From Oncomelania hupensis (lineage: Eukaryota; Mollusca; Gastropoda; Littorinimorpha; Pomatiopsidae), in the NCBI GenBank assembly GCA_036898135.1, contig CM072512.1, positions 40,452,118 to 40,516,117 of the forward strand: a stretch of DNA of 64,000 bases, read 5' to 3'. The notes under the pieces are model-generated. The model searched no databases and was not told where the DNA came from. It saw nothing but the letters and a program-made list of their open reading frames with translations. Positions 14,738-27,500 of the stretch are shown piece by piece. Every line of letters starts with the position of its first letter. The stretch's first letter is position 1. The position numbers and the translations under genes are program-made.

Positions 14738-17700
14738 TCATCTTATAATATTGTAAAAGGCCAAAAATGCCTTACATATTCTAGACCTATTCAGACATAA
14801 TCGCCATATCCATAAACTCTATTTTGTGTGTCTTTCATTGCTTTCCAACATTTATTTTCTCCCCTTTTCCTTTATCCATTTGTTCCAAACGTTTTAGTAT
14901 TTATTTCCAGCCAAGTCCCATTTGTGTCTGTGCGATTGCTTATGTATCTCCAAAACATTTTTGGTTTATTCTAGCTTCTCTCCACCCTACTCCTCACTTC
15001 CCCTAAAAAAAGTCCTTCGTGATATATTCCCCATGTCTTGTCTTGTCTGTGCAATGTAAATGTTGCTTGTCTTGTCTGTGCAATGTAAATGTTGCTTATC
15101 TTGCCTGCCTGCCAATGTAATGGCATGCACTTGCATGCACTCCCATTACTGTCATCTGGTGTGATGTCCTTAGGTATTAACATCTAAGAAATGTGTTCTC
15201 TCTCTTAAACAACAAAGACCTCTTTCTGGTGTAATATTGGCTGTTACAGTTTATGGGGTGGGGGAAAGTTTTACAGCTTACCAAAAAACGTTTCTGCTGG
15301 TCTACTCTTTTTTTTTCTTTTTTTTTAAAAATTGCTTTATTATTGACCCAAGAACTCGGCTGTCTATGGAAATGTGTGTCAGTAGTACATCATAGTTACG
15401 GTTCTTACTATGAATAGAACTGAAATTGAGTTGAGGCTATGGCTCTTAGGATGATGGGGATCGTCACAATCTTTGATTATACTGACGTTGTGCAGTGAAA
15501 CTGTTTTGACCTTTTGCTTTTAACAGTGTTTTAGAACGGGCCATTTTAAACTAAAGAAAACACAACACCAGCTACCCTAGGCCCTTACATTGGAATCAAG
15601 TCATTCAATTACAGCTTTAAAGGTCAACTGCATGTGAAGTCGGAGAACATTAAGTGATGAGTGCATCAGCTGCCTGTAACAATGCCAAAGGTCATGGTTA
15701 CCCATGGTACTACTGAGGTAACTGGCAACAGAACAGCGCTGGTGTGTTCTTGTGGTAGCTATGCATGTATTGCAGTGTAGGTGTTTACCTCTGCAAGCAA
15801 TTTTCTTGTATTGTTTGAGCAAAGAGCTTTGTTTTGTGGAATGTTTCTGAATCTGAATGTAGTACATTACAGAAACTGATTCTGGCTATCAATGTAATGG
15901 GGAAAAAAAAAGTGTTACTAGCATTAGTGTTGATTTTTTTTTTTTTTTTTTTTGAGGGAGGTTGGCGAAAGTGTAGCTTTATTACTTGTCTTATAGCAGT
16001 CTTATTACTAGGACAACTTGAAAGTACACCCATTTTGTCTATTATTGTTTTTGGCATGTTGTGTGTACTTTTTACAAGCACCTTCTCTCTTTTGCTGGTG
16101 CCCCCACCCCTTTCCCCATCACCCCCTCCGCTTCTACTTGTTTCAAACAGTAAAACTTGTAACATTTTCAGTAAAGGGCATTCTTTGTGCTTGGACTTAC
16201 GCTCTCTTGTAAGGTTTCTTTAGAGTTAGCCATCTTTGTACATAGAACATTGCATCCTTCAGAATTCCTGTGATGTGTTTAGGGTTGTTTGACAACGTTT
16301 CTGGGTCTTATTTGTGTGTTCTTTTATGTTTATGTTCATCATTGCTTTTTAATACACATATTTCAACCTTTACATGCTTTAGTACTTTTGTTTCAGATTA
16401 TACACCGAGGTTGTACTGGTTGTTTTTAAGTTAGGAAAGGATGCAGAAGTGCGGTAGGAGCTATTACGGTTTAACTTATTGATTTCAAAGTATTTAATTA
16501 CAATTTTTTCATGGTTGTATATATTTGCGTTTTCAGACTCCTCCTCAGACGATGACAGCGTTTTTGATGAGGAGCAGCTGCGAGGTTTCCAGCGAGGTGG
16601 AGGAGCTCGTGACAGTGGTGCCTCCTCTTCCTCCTACTCTGACCAAGGTCAAGGTGCCTCGCCGTACCACCACGCAAGCCAAGCCCAACAGGGTGGAGGT
16701 GGGGCTGGGGGCGAGCGTCCAAGGTCTCAGCATTACGCCAACTATGCCATACCGGGTAACACAGCCAGACATGCACTGGCTGATGTCATGCAGAGTGCGC
16801 AGAGCTCTAGACATTGTGAGTTTTCATTTCAGTTCATTTAATAATGATGCAGTTTACAACTTGTTAATTTATTCTATTTCTATTCATATTACATTTATTC
16901 CCTTCTTTGCTGAACATGAAATCTGGAGCTTTTTGACTTTTCAGATATATATAGATAGGCCCCTGTTTTATATGGCGTAAAAAATTTACTTTACTTGAAT
17001 GGAAGATGAAAAAACATATTTGCATGTCCCTAGGGTGAGAAGTGACTATCTCTTTTGTGAAAGTAACTATAAAAGTTATTCAGCTAGTTCCAGAAAATAA
17101 TCAGAAATACTGTCCTTATTGTATTGAAGAAGGTAATTCCTAAGCATTGTAGACAGTTAAAACAATACCATTAGAAAGAATTGGTGTCTTTTTCAGCCCA
17201 TCACATATCGCAGCCTCCCGACGTGACCAACAATGCCAAGAGTACACGACAGGCAGACAGAGTAGGGCGCTACAACCCCTCATCTGTCCGAGTCACTTCC
17301 TCCGGCATCGCTACTGGAATGGGTGGGGATGATGGTATGGGGTTTCTTCCATACTGTTGTGTGCTTTTTTTCCTAGTTTAACAATTTAGTTCAGAGTCAG
17401 GGCTCAAAATAGCATTGACTAGTCAATATTATTCTCAAGTTAACCCAGACTTTTATACACAGGTTTGATGTCTTTATTATAATTGAAGTTTTTAAATGGA
17501 ATTTATTCAGAGAATGCAAATGGTTGATCTTGCTTTTTGATACAATAATGAAGTATAGACGGTAAATAAAAGCAAGGGGCTGACATTAAAAGTATCTAAA
17601 TGGTCATTTAACATTATTTACAGCAATTTGAGGTGTTTTTTGACTCGCGTACATAGCAGTGTGAATCTATGTACTCAGCCACACACAAAAAATTTTGAGA

Positions 17701-20700
17701 TTTTTGCAAATCTGTGCGAGATGAGTCCTAACAAGTTCAAAAATGATATAGAAAAAATTTCAGTCTGTCTGTCTGTCTGTCCGCCCTCTGTCTGTGCAAA
17801 ACCTTTAAGGGGGCTAAGTACTCAGAACCTGTTTCAACTATCACAACCAAATTTGTTAAGATGGTGACTTCACTTCAAGTTCAAGGTCATTAAATGTTAG
17901 TCAAAAAATTTCAATTTTGTTACAAATTTTTATTTTTTTTTCTAGATGATTAATATTGAACTTGTGATTCTTTGATGCATGATAGATAGGTCATCCCAAG
18001 GTCAAGGTAATTAAGGTCAAGGTCATCCAAAGGTCACCATTTGGGGGAAGGGTGAGGGCTTAATACAACTTTTGCTGTAGTTTATTTGATATTACGTGAG
18101 TGTGTTTGAAGCTGGAGACCAATGTCAACTCAAGGTCAAGAGCATAGAAAGATGAAAGTTGGCATTACTTTGCATTTTAATGTCACCATTTTGTTTTGTT
18201 CTTTCTGAGCACTCATTTTCAAGTTCCATAAGGAGCATGTGAGTCAATGGGCTTTCCACTTCTAGTTTTGGAATTGGAAGCAGAAAGAATATGCTATGAT
18301 GCACATTACATTTTCAGAAGTTCATTATTGTCATAAAAAATTTTTTTTTTAAAGAGCTATTGTATTTGTCAATTTTTATCCGGGAAACAAAATTCAATGG
18401 TTTTTATTTTTTTGAAACAATTAATTCTGTGCATGTTGAAAGTTATTACTTACCAACATGTGTATATTATTATCAAGATGACATTTTTTTTTTTACAAGT
18501 GTTTACAAGTTATTTTGAGCCTTGCCTATTGTATACTTATTTTTTCTTTGCGGTTTATGATGAATAAGTTTGTGTTTTAGTTTCCTATATTTGAACATTA
18601 AAATAGTTTGCAGTTGCCTTGATTTTGTGTGTGTGCTTTCTTGAACTTGTATGACATACTCTACCGAGAAATCAGCTTTCGGGAATTGAACAGGAATTAC
18701 TTTACATATGCTTTTAGGGAATACTCGTTTTACTTATTCTCAGATGCACGTTAGTGAAGTATCTAACTAAGAATTTTCAGCTAGTTGCAGTTTTGTTTTA
18801 TTGTTTCCAATTTTTTTGCAACTCAAAGCAGTGCTTTTGGATAAACTGTAGACAATATATATAACTTTTTGGTTAGTCAGTTTTGTATTTTGCCTTCGAA
18901 CATTCATTACTGATAATTATTTTAATATTATTGGTGTATAGTTGTATTTTTTTCTGTTGCTGAGTGGTTTGTTGTGTGTTTTGCGTTTTTGCAGTTTACT
19001 GGTTTTGAAACTTCAACGTTTTTATTGAGTGTTACTTGGTGAGTTAGCCATGAGCAGGAAATTGATAACAAGAATTTCCCGCATTGACTTAATTTTCTTT
19101 TCAAGATTTTCCTGCATTGACTCCATTTACTTTTCACTCCTATTTTCTGAATACTGCAGTTTATTGTACAGTACTTACAACAACAAAACTGCCCTTTCTC
19201 GATGTTTTCTTTTAAACAGCAATGAAAATAGAATTTTACATGAGTAATATTCATGTATATTTTACTTTGTTGTTCTTCCTTATGTCCAGTTGTAATAAGT
19301 CTGTAGAGTATTTTTTTCAGTAATGCTGTGATAGAGGATGTACGTGTAAATAGAACATATATTTTTGCTAAAAGTAAAACAGTAGACTATTTAACTAGAT
19401 GCCAAGTTGGTAAAAAATCCTTTTTTCCAAACAGCTGACATCTTTAGCATTTAGGAAGATTCTGTATAAAAATACTGTGGACTACTGTGGAGTTGGAGCT
19501 CTATACTGTAAGTACATTCCATGTAGTGAATGATTGACTGGCCTTTCTTACTGTGAGGAACAAAAATATAAGTATCTTTAAAAAATTCGGACAGACTTGT
19601 TGAGTGTCCTACTGGTTGATTGATTTATGTGATTAATTACTGTGCAGCCCCAGTTCACGGCAAGGTGTCTGCCAAGATTCAGCAACTGCTCAACACACTC
19701 AAGCGACCCAAGAGAAAGCCTTTGCCAGAGTACTTTGTTGATGAGTCCGATGCTACTCTGGAAAGTGAGTACTGAGGAAATATAACTAAGTATATTGAAT
19801 GTTTGTGCATGAGAGAAGGTGAAAGATAAGTGTGCAAATGTCACTGCAAAGCTGTGTTTTTACCCTCTTCTTTCAATAAGCTTATGTACAAGTTTCTCCA
19901 GCTTGTAACAGTCCATATAACTGTTGAATTTAACTGCAGCAAATCTTTCCAAGATCATTTGTCTGCCCTGAGTATCAGACCCTGTAACTTAGTTATGGGT
20001 ATTTTTGTATTAAAGGGATGTCAACAATTTTTTTTGTCTTTCAGCACCCCAAGCTGACCCAAATGCTCCGAAACCAGAAGGTAGTGAATTGTCACCTGTG
20101 ATGGGAGAGCAACTTGTGGTGAGTTATTTTGTATTGAAAATTACTGCCATTGATGTTGGTGTACACTAAGAGCAGATTGATACAGGACTGTGATGGTGAT
20201 GACAAAGTTATGTGTGATGATGACTTGCACTTTTATTGCGCTGGTGTCCATCCTGAAGAATGCTTGTTGCACATAAGGAGGGTAACAGAAAATAATGGAA
20301 GTGATAACTGTTGTAGTGTTATTGTTATTGCTTATCACTGTGTGCAGATTCCCTCTGGCTTGCCTCGTAACTTAGAGGCGGCACTGCAGAGGTATGGGTC
20401 CTCCACATACAAGGCCAACGCCATCACTGTTCTAGACCCTAGCGGCAAACCCTCACTCAACCTTTCTTATGGTAAGTTTGTTTTCATCTTTATTAGAATT
20501 TCAGTCTTCTGAAATATTTTGGTTGTTTTGTCCTGCCAGAAAGTGAACAAGTTCAGTTAGTTAGTTAGTTAGTCGTTGTTAATAGAGTCCAGGACCACAA
20601 CTTGGTTGAAAGAGGATTCATCCCTGATCATTATAAAAGATCTGCTGAAACAACAATAATGGTAACGCTGAAGGCACTCAACCAGCCGGTCACTTTACAA

Positions 20701-23700
20701 TGAAGGTATCCCATGCAGGGGGCACTGATGCTGTACTCTAATTTATTGAACCCCTGTTTACAAAAACAAAATAGAATATAAACATCATTGTAAAATATTA
20801 ACAGGAGTACGCTGGTTAATCGACCATCTGTGGTGCACCAACAACCTTAGAGTTACGGGATAGGATAGGATATGAACAAAACACATACATATAAAATGCC
20901 TACATTGCTAAATAATAATACCATAGAAATCCCTAGTGACCATTTGGCAGAAAGCGTCCAGTATCCCCAAGCTGACCCCACAGACCCCATACACAAAATG
21001 AGTTTTGGGAGAGTTTTCAAGAAAAAATGGTAGCTGACTGGTCTAGCGAAGAAATAGTAGATTGATAGAACAGATTAGGAATGCCACCTCTGTGGAGATG
21101 TTTATAAAACTAATATATAATTTTTTTTGTATTTCAGGCAAGCTGTTGGGTCGTGCTCAGAAAATTGCCTTCAGCTTGCTATGTAAAGTTGGCCAGAAAG
21201 GAGAGGCCATTATCAGACAGGGAGACAGGGTCAGTGTCACAAACAATTCTTCTGCTTCTCTTAAGACTCCTGCTTCTCCTCCTTCTATTCTGCTTCTTTC
21301 AATCAAAATGTTATGTTCAGTATACCCTAGCTACTTCGCGATTCGACATTCGCTGATTCACGACTTCGTGGTTCGACATTCGCGGATTCACGACTTCACG
21401 GATTTTTTTCATTATATTATATGAGAAAATATATCGCGTATTTTCTAGAAATTTCAGTGTTTTTTTTTTTTAATGTACACCTACTGTTTTATTGCTTAAC
21501 AATTGTGCCTATATATTGTATGTACATACTGTAGATATCTGTACATTACTGTAAAGGGTGGTTTGTTAACAGTAAAAGTCCAAATACACGTTAAATAAAT
21601 ACTATAAATTGGTGTCCCTATTTCAGCTATCGCGGCCGACCTCGGAACCTACCTACCGTGATAAAAGAGGGTTCACTGTATTGATAAATTGATTTTTTAT
21701 GTCTTTAGCAGTATATCCAAAGTTTTTACATTCTTAACTCTTTCCCTGCCAGGCATGTTTCCACGTTTGTGCCAGACGTTTCTCTGGCACCGGAAAGAAA
21801 GTTCAGTACCTTAGGCATTTAAGCTACTGTTCTTTCAATAATAGTTGTTAAATAGACATATTTCATATCAAATTAAAGGTAAAAGAGTGAAAAATAAGAA
21901 AAAAAAACCACAAAATGTTAATTTGATTATGTTATTGAAATATGTGTTTTGAAAGCTTGTTGATCTTTTTGAAATGATAAAATAAAATAAAAATATTTCT
22001 ACATACCACAGTTATAAAACAAATCTGGAGGAATAATTCCAATCACTGAATCAGCTTCACACACCAGAAAGAAAATGTATTTAGGATCAAAATACACTTT
22101 ACAGTTTGAAATTATATTGATTATTAGCACAGAGTTTGACACACTGTCGATTGTGCCCATCACTATGCTTAGTAAAATGCACAATAAACACTCTAAAAAC
22201 GAATCAATTTGAAGAAAAAGCGCGCCTGTCGATCGGGAACGAAAGTAGAAAGAGTTATCTCTCTTTGGTTAAAATAAAACTTGGATTGGACTGCGAAAAA
22301 AACCGGAACGAAACTGAATACTGAAATCGACGATATATCGTCGATTGGCACAAACATGGCGGCTCAGATCGATGATATATTGTCGATTGGCAGGGAAAGA
22401 GTTAATCTGTATTTATTGACTACATTAAAAAATTAATATTAAGTTAAGTTTCATCTGGATTAGAAAGATTGCGTGCATTTATTAAATTCTGTTAATGTTT
22501 TCTTCAGGTGGCGCTAGTGTATCCCAACAACGATCCGATCTCTTTCATCTGTGCATTCTATGGCTGTATCCTTGCTGGGGTTGTGCCTGTCCCAGTGGAG
22601 GTGCCGCTGTCAAAACGTGTTGGAGTGGCCCATGTGAGTTATAAGCAGGTTGTTGTTGTCCTTTCTCAGTTTTGCAAACATAGCACCATTTTTGCAATGA
22701 TATGATTATTGGCCATTTTGTGGTTTTGGAAATAATTCTGCTGAAGTCATCTTTTCCTGTTGTCACTTTTACCCTATTTAGAAATATAACTTGATTACTT
22801 TGCAAACCAATAGTGATATGCCTTGTTGGCTTGTGGTCATGGATGAAAAGGAAACATATTGTACAGTAGGATACAATACTGAACTATCGTGGTCTGTTTT
22901 TGCAACACTTGCCCACTCAACTGGTATATGCATTTCTTCTAAAACCTCTGTTTTAGGGAATTTAAAAAAAAACAACTAAATAAAAGTCTTTTTCTCTGTG
23001 TGTGTGTGCCTTAAAAGAAATACATAATGACTATTTTATATAATTTTGTCTCTCAAGTTAACCTGAGAGCTGAGAGTGAAGTAAGGTATCTTCACTTGAT
23101 TTGTGGCCTTTTGGCATAACAAGTGGCTGTGTAAATGAATGCCTTTATTGAACTGAAAATTGTTCTCTTATTTTGCAGGATGCTGGCGGTCAGGGAGTTG
23201 GCTTTCTGTTGGGTAGTCTGAATGTCTGCTGGGCTCTCACTTCAGAAAACTGCTACAAGGGATTGCCTAAATCCTCCAGTGGAGAAGTCATCACCTTCAA
23301 AGGTAAAACTATTGCTTGACTACAAAGGAAAATGAAGATTACAATAACAAGAAAATATGAAACGGGTTTCATATTCTTATGAACCAGACCTTCAAGAGTT
23401 TGAGAATGACCAAGGAAAGTTCATTCATTGAAATGTAAACTAAGTGTCCAGTTATAAATATAATATTGTGTTTTTGTTTCAGGCTTAGTATATGACAAAG
23501 CGCAGATCTAAAAATGTTTTGCGGTTTTGCAATAAATAGTCTGTTTTTCCATTTTTCTTGCTTGCGTCCTCAAATTATGTGTATTTCAGACCTTATTATC
23601 TGTCTGTTATTCGCCCTATTGTCTTGATATTTCATCCTCAAATATGGTGAAATGTTCTCTGTAGAAAAAAAAATGGAAATTATACCAGTGGAGTCCAAAT

Positions 23701-24472
23701 TTTTATTTATTTTTGTTTGTTTACAAATTTTGGCAAAAAGTCCATCTGACCGGAAGCGGAAGCTGTGAAAAATTGCGCTAGAAATACAAAATCTAACCTG
23801 CATTGAATAGCCTAGTGTCTATCGCATGTATACCCGCCTATTTACTTGCAAATAATTATGGGCACAAAAATTAATGACACGACAGATTGATGATTCAGAT
23901 GTTGAAGTGGTAAGTTCATCCAAACGTTTCTGTGTCAAATGAAAGCAGACATTTCTGGCTTCTTATTCCAAAGAATGACCTTGTTTAGTAGCAGCAAAGC
24001 AAAGCCAAAATGCAGAGCACTGCTCGATCTGCAAAATGAACTTTTCTTATGTACAAGGTTGCCGAAATGATTGTGAACAACATGTGAAGAGCATGTCTCA
24101 CAAAAGTTTAGCGGCTGCTGTCGATGGCAAAACTCAGAACATGCCACAATGTTCAAGACCAGGATGGACTGTGGCAAGAACAAGCTAGTACAACAAAATT
24201 ACACAAGCAGAAGCTAAGATGTGCCAGCTAATCTGTGACTGGAACCTGTCACTCAGCACTACCGATTGTATATGTACTGCTGCTTGATTTATGTAAATAA
24301 CATCTCTGCTTGTAATAAACTTAGAAACAAACTTGAACCTTTTGACTTGAAAAAAGGTTCTAATACATCGAAAATGTTTAGCTCTTATTGGGTAAATGAG
24401 ACAGGTGAGCGTGTATGTTGGTATAGATCGCCGCGCTTTGAGCCTTGGGGAAAGGCGCGTACATAGCATCCT

Positions 24473-24541
<69 letters not shown>

Positions 24542-27500
24542 TTAACACATGTATTTGTTGTTTTTATATCTTAAAACTGTAACCATTTGTCTGTTGAGGA
24601 ATCTGGTTAGTTTTTGAAAAATACTGCCAAATGGGTCTCAGAGTACTGACAAAATTTTTCAGGGATAAGCAGGTCTGGTATTTACTTTTGTAGAAGCACA
24701 AACCTTAGATTAACAAATCTTTGACAGGCTGATAATCTAGACTAATACTTGCTAACACTTCAGCATGTATGATCTAAGCGGAGTTGTTTAGTTTTGGTGG
24801 AAATTGCAGGGTGGCCAAGGCTGAACTGGTTTGTGACGGAAAACCTCAGCAAACCACCCAAGGACTGGCAGCCCCCTCCTCGCATCTCTGAAGATGTTCC
24901 TGCATACATTGAGGTGTATTTTCATCTTGTTTTCATCTTTTTCTCTTCGGTATTGATATTCTGAAATTTGGGGTTGGATTATTGTTGGAGGGAAAGAAAA
25001 TGAAAATGTCAGTGTTGTTGTACTGTTTTGCTGTGCACAATTTGATATTGGAGAGAGAAGGAAAACGTTTTATGTTCATCAAATTATTAGGCCTGATAAT
25101 GCAGTATTATTATAGTTGGAACAAGTTTGAACATCCTATATGGATGTTGACTTTTGTGTTTCAGTATGGTTTGAACAAAGATGGGAGCACTGTGGGAGTG
25201 ACAACGACACGAAACACCATGCTGTGTCACTGTAGGACACTAACGGTGGCTGCCAATTACACAGAGGGTATGTGTTGGATTCTTTTCTTAGGGCCATCTC
25301 CTTCAGATTCGTATTCTAAATATTTTACACACATTGATGCGAACATTCTTTGTTGATTGCTGGCTTGAATTTAGGAATCATGTCAAGATCTTTTCCTTGA
25401 TTCATATAATTTTCCAACTACTTCTCATATCACATGTTGTATTTAATAGCATTTGTTCTTCTCTTATCACATGTTGTATTTAACAGCATTTGTTCTTCTC
25501 TTATCACATGTTGTATTTAACAGCATTTGTTCTTGCATTCAAAACTTGCTTTACCACATACGTTTCTTGCTTTATTGAATTAGGGAGTATATGTATATTT
25601 ATTCAGTCAGTATTAGCTTTTCAGATAAGATATTGTTTTTGCAGGTGAAGTGATGGTGTGTGTTCTGGATTTCAAACGAGATGTGGGCATGTGGCATGGA
25701 ATTCTTTGTGTAAGTGATTTTTTTTTCTCTTTGTCATTGTTTCCTTTTCGGAACAAGAAACAGTGGATAAACAGAATCATTGTCCTATTTGTCCCACAAT
25801 TGAAATTGGACCTAATTGGATTTTTAATGAAGTATGGATTCATTATATTTCTGTAATGGAAAGTATTGTAACTTGTGATGCAAGTTCTGTTTTGTGTAAT
25901 GTAGCTTTCATTCTGCATGTTGTTCAGTTTTAATTATTGTGTGTTTCAGAGTGTCTTCAATGGAATGCACACGATATTCATCCCATACTCCCTGATGAAA
26001 GTGGACCCAGCTTCATGGATGAAAATGGTCACCAAGTACAAAGGTACCAAACAACTTTTCCTTTGATACTGTTAGAGAAGATTTAGATGTATTTGAGTAG
26101 CAGAAGCAATAAGAGAAAACAGCTCAGCAGGTCCATTTTGAAAAAAATGTGTATATAGATTTCATTCTTACTAAGTGAATCACTGTCGTTACATGCTTTG
26201 TAGAAGTCTTGTTCGCAGTGATGTTTGTTCAACCGTTTGCCACTAGGTTCAAGCATAGATGCAATGCTAATAATGTAATGCCAGAAAAATGACTCTGATC
26301 CCAGTTTTAGTGTCAAAGGCTCTTGAGGCCTACACCTACAAGGCAAATGTTGGCTATAGTGGGAACTGGCCTTTTAATGTAATCTCCTGAATTTTTGGAG
26401 TCTTTGTTTATAGTTGTATTAGTGCTATGGGAATCAATCTAAGAATTTCTTTCTAGGAATTCTTATTGGTTACTGCTTGCAATATTGTGAAAATTAATTT
26501 ACTGTTGAAGCTTTTGCTTGTAGCTTCAGTGGCTGTGGTGAAGTCGCGAGACATGCACTGGGGTCTGCTGGCTCAGAAAGACCACAAGGACATCAACTTT
26601 ACCTCGCTCAGGCTTCTACTGGTAGCTGACGGGGCCAATCCTTGTGAGTGTTACCTACTTATCAGCTTTTTTAACATGTTTTAAAGATGGTGTTTTAATA
26701 CATTATAGTCCCTGGCTTTGATTGTTCACAATCTTCCTGCAGTGAGGAGAGATCAAGAAACTGCAACAGATAGTTTTATTTGATAAAAGGGTCATTCTCT
26801 GTAGAATGGTACATAAAGTGTGACATGACAGCAAAAAAAACTTTTTTAATTCTAGGATGTGATCTATGCACAAAATATATGATAGAACTTACTCTTCAAT
26901 TTCCTGTAATTTTTTTTTTATTTGAAGAAAAAACCTCTTAGCTATGGGGATGCAAACTACCCTCACCCAAGGTGTGAACGGTTGCTACGGAGTAACCAAA
27001 GTGTGTGCAAAAAGTGAATTAATTACTATAATAATATTGTTATATTGATAGATTGCATTAATGTTGTGATTGCAATAAATAACAAACTGAAAATGTGTCT
27101 AAAAAAGTAACATCAGACACATTTATAAGCGTTTAGATTACGAGCATCCAACGTTGTACGTATAAGTTTTAAAACAGTTTAGTGTACTCAGACACAACAT
27201 TTTTTAAAAATGTCATTCACTGTTGAAAATATTCAGCATTAAATGAAGTGCACTGGGCCAAAATGAATTTGGCATAGGTTAATATGGGTTACTGATATTC
27301 CTTGAGGCCAAGAATGTGTAACGGTTGCTACATAGTAACCAAAAAATTATTTTTTGCAAAGACAAAGCAATAATTTCTATCTTGCAATTTTTTGGTGTGT
27401 GTATGTTTATTAAGATTATGTTAGCACAAATGCACTCAAAACTAGCACAGTAGAACCTCCTAAAAGACCCTTGTTTTAAAAATATACATATTTTTGTTTT

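Larger units (their letters stand above)
11106..16536 (+). other. Intron 3, mostly unannotated sequence
   Basis: Holds the microsatellites at 11568-11654, 13776-13838, 14200-14252, 14597-14737, a 29-bp tandem duplication at 15037-15094 and an imperfect 30-bp duplication around 12136-12190. No exon or coding transposon recognised. Confidence 0.5.

Noticed and set aside
22634..22648. Alternative donor 15 nt downstream of exon 10
   Set aside because: It would add VSYKQ in frame, but the sequence cag/gttgtt is a weaker donor than cat/gtgagt and no family member known to me has the insertion.
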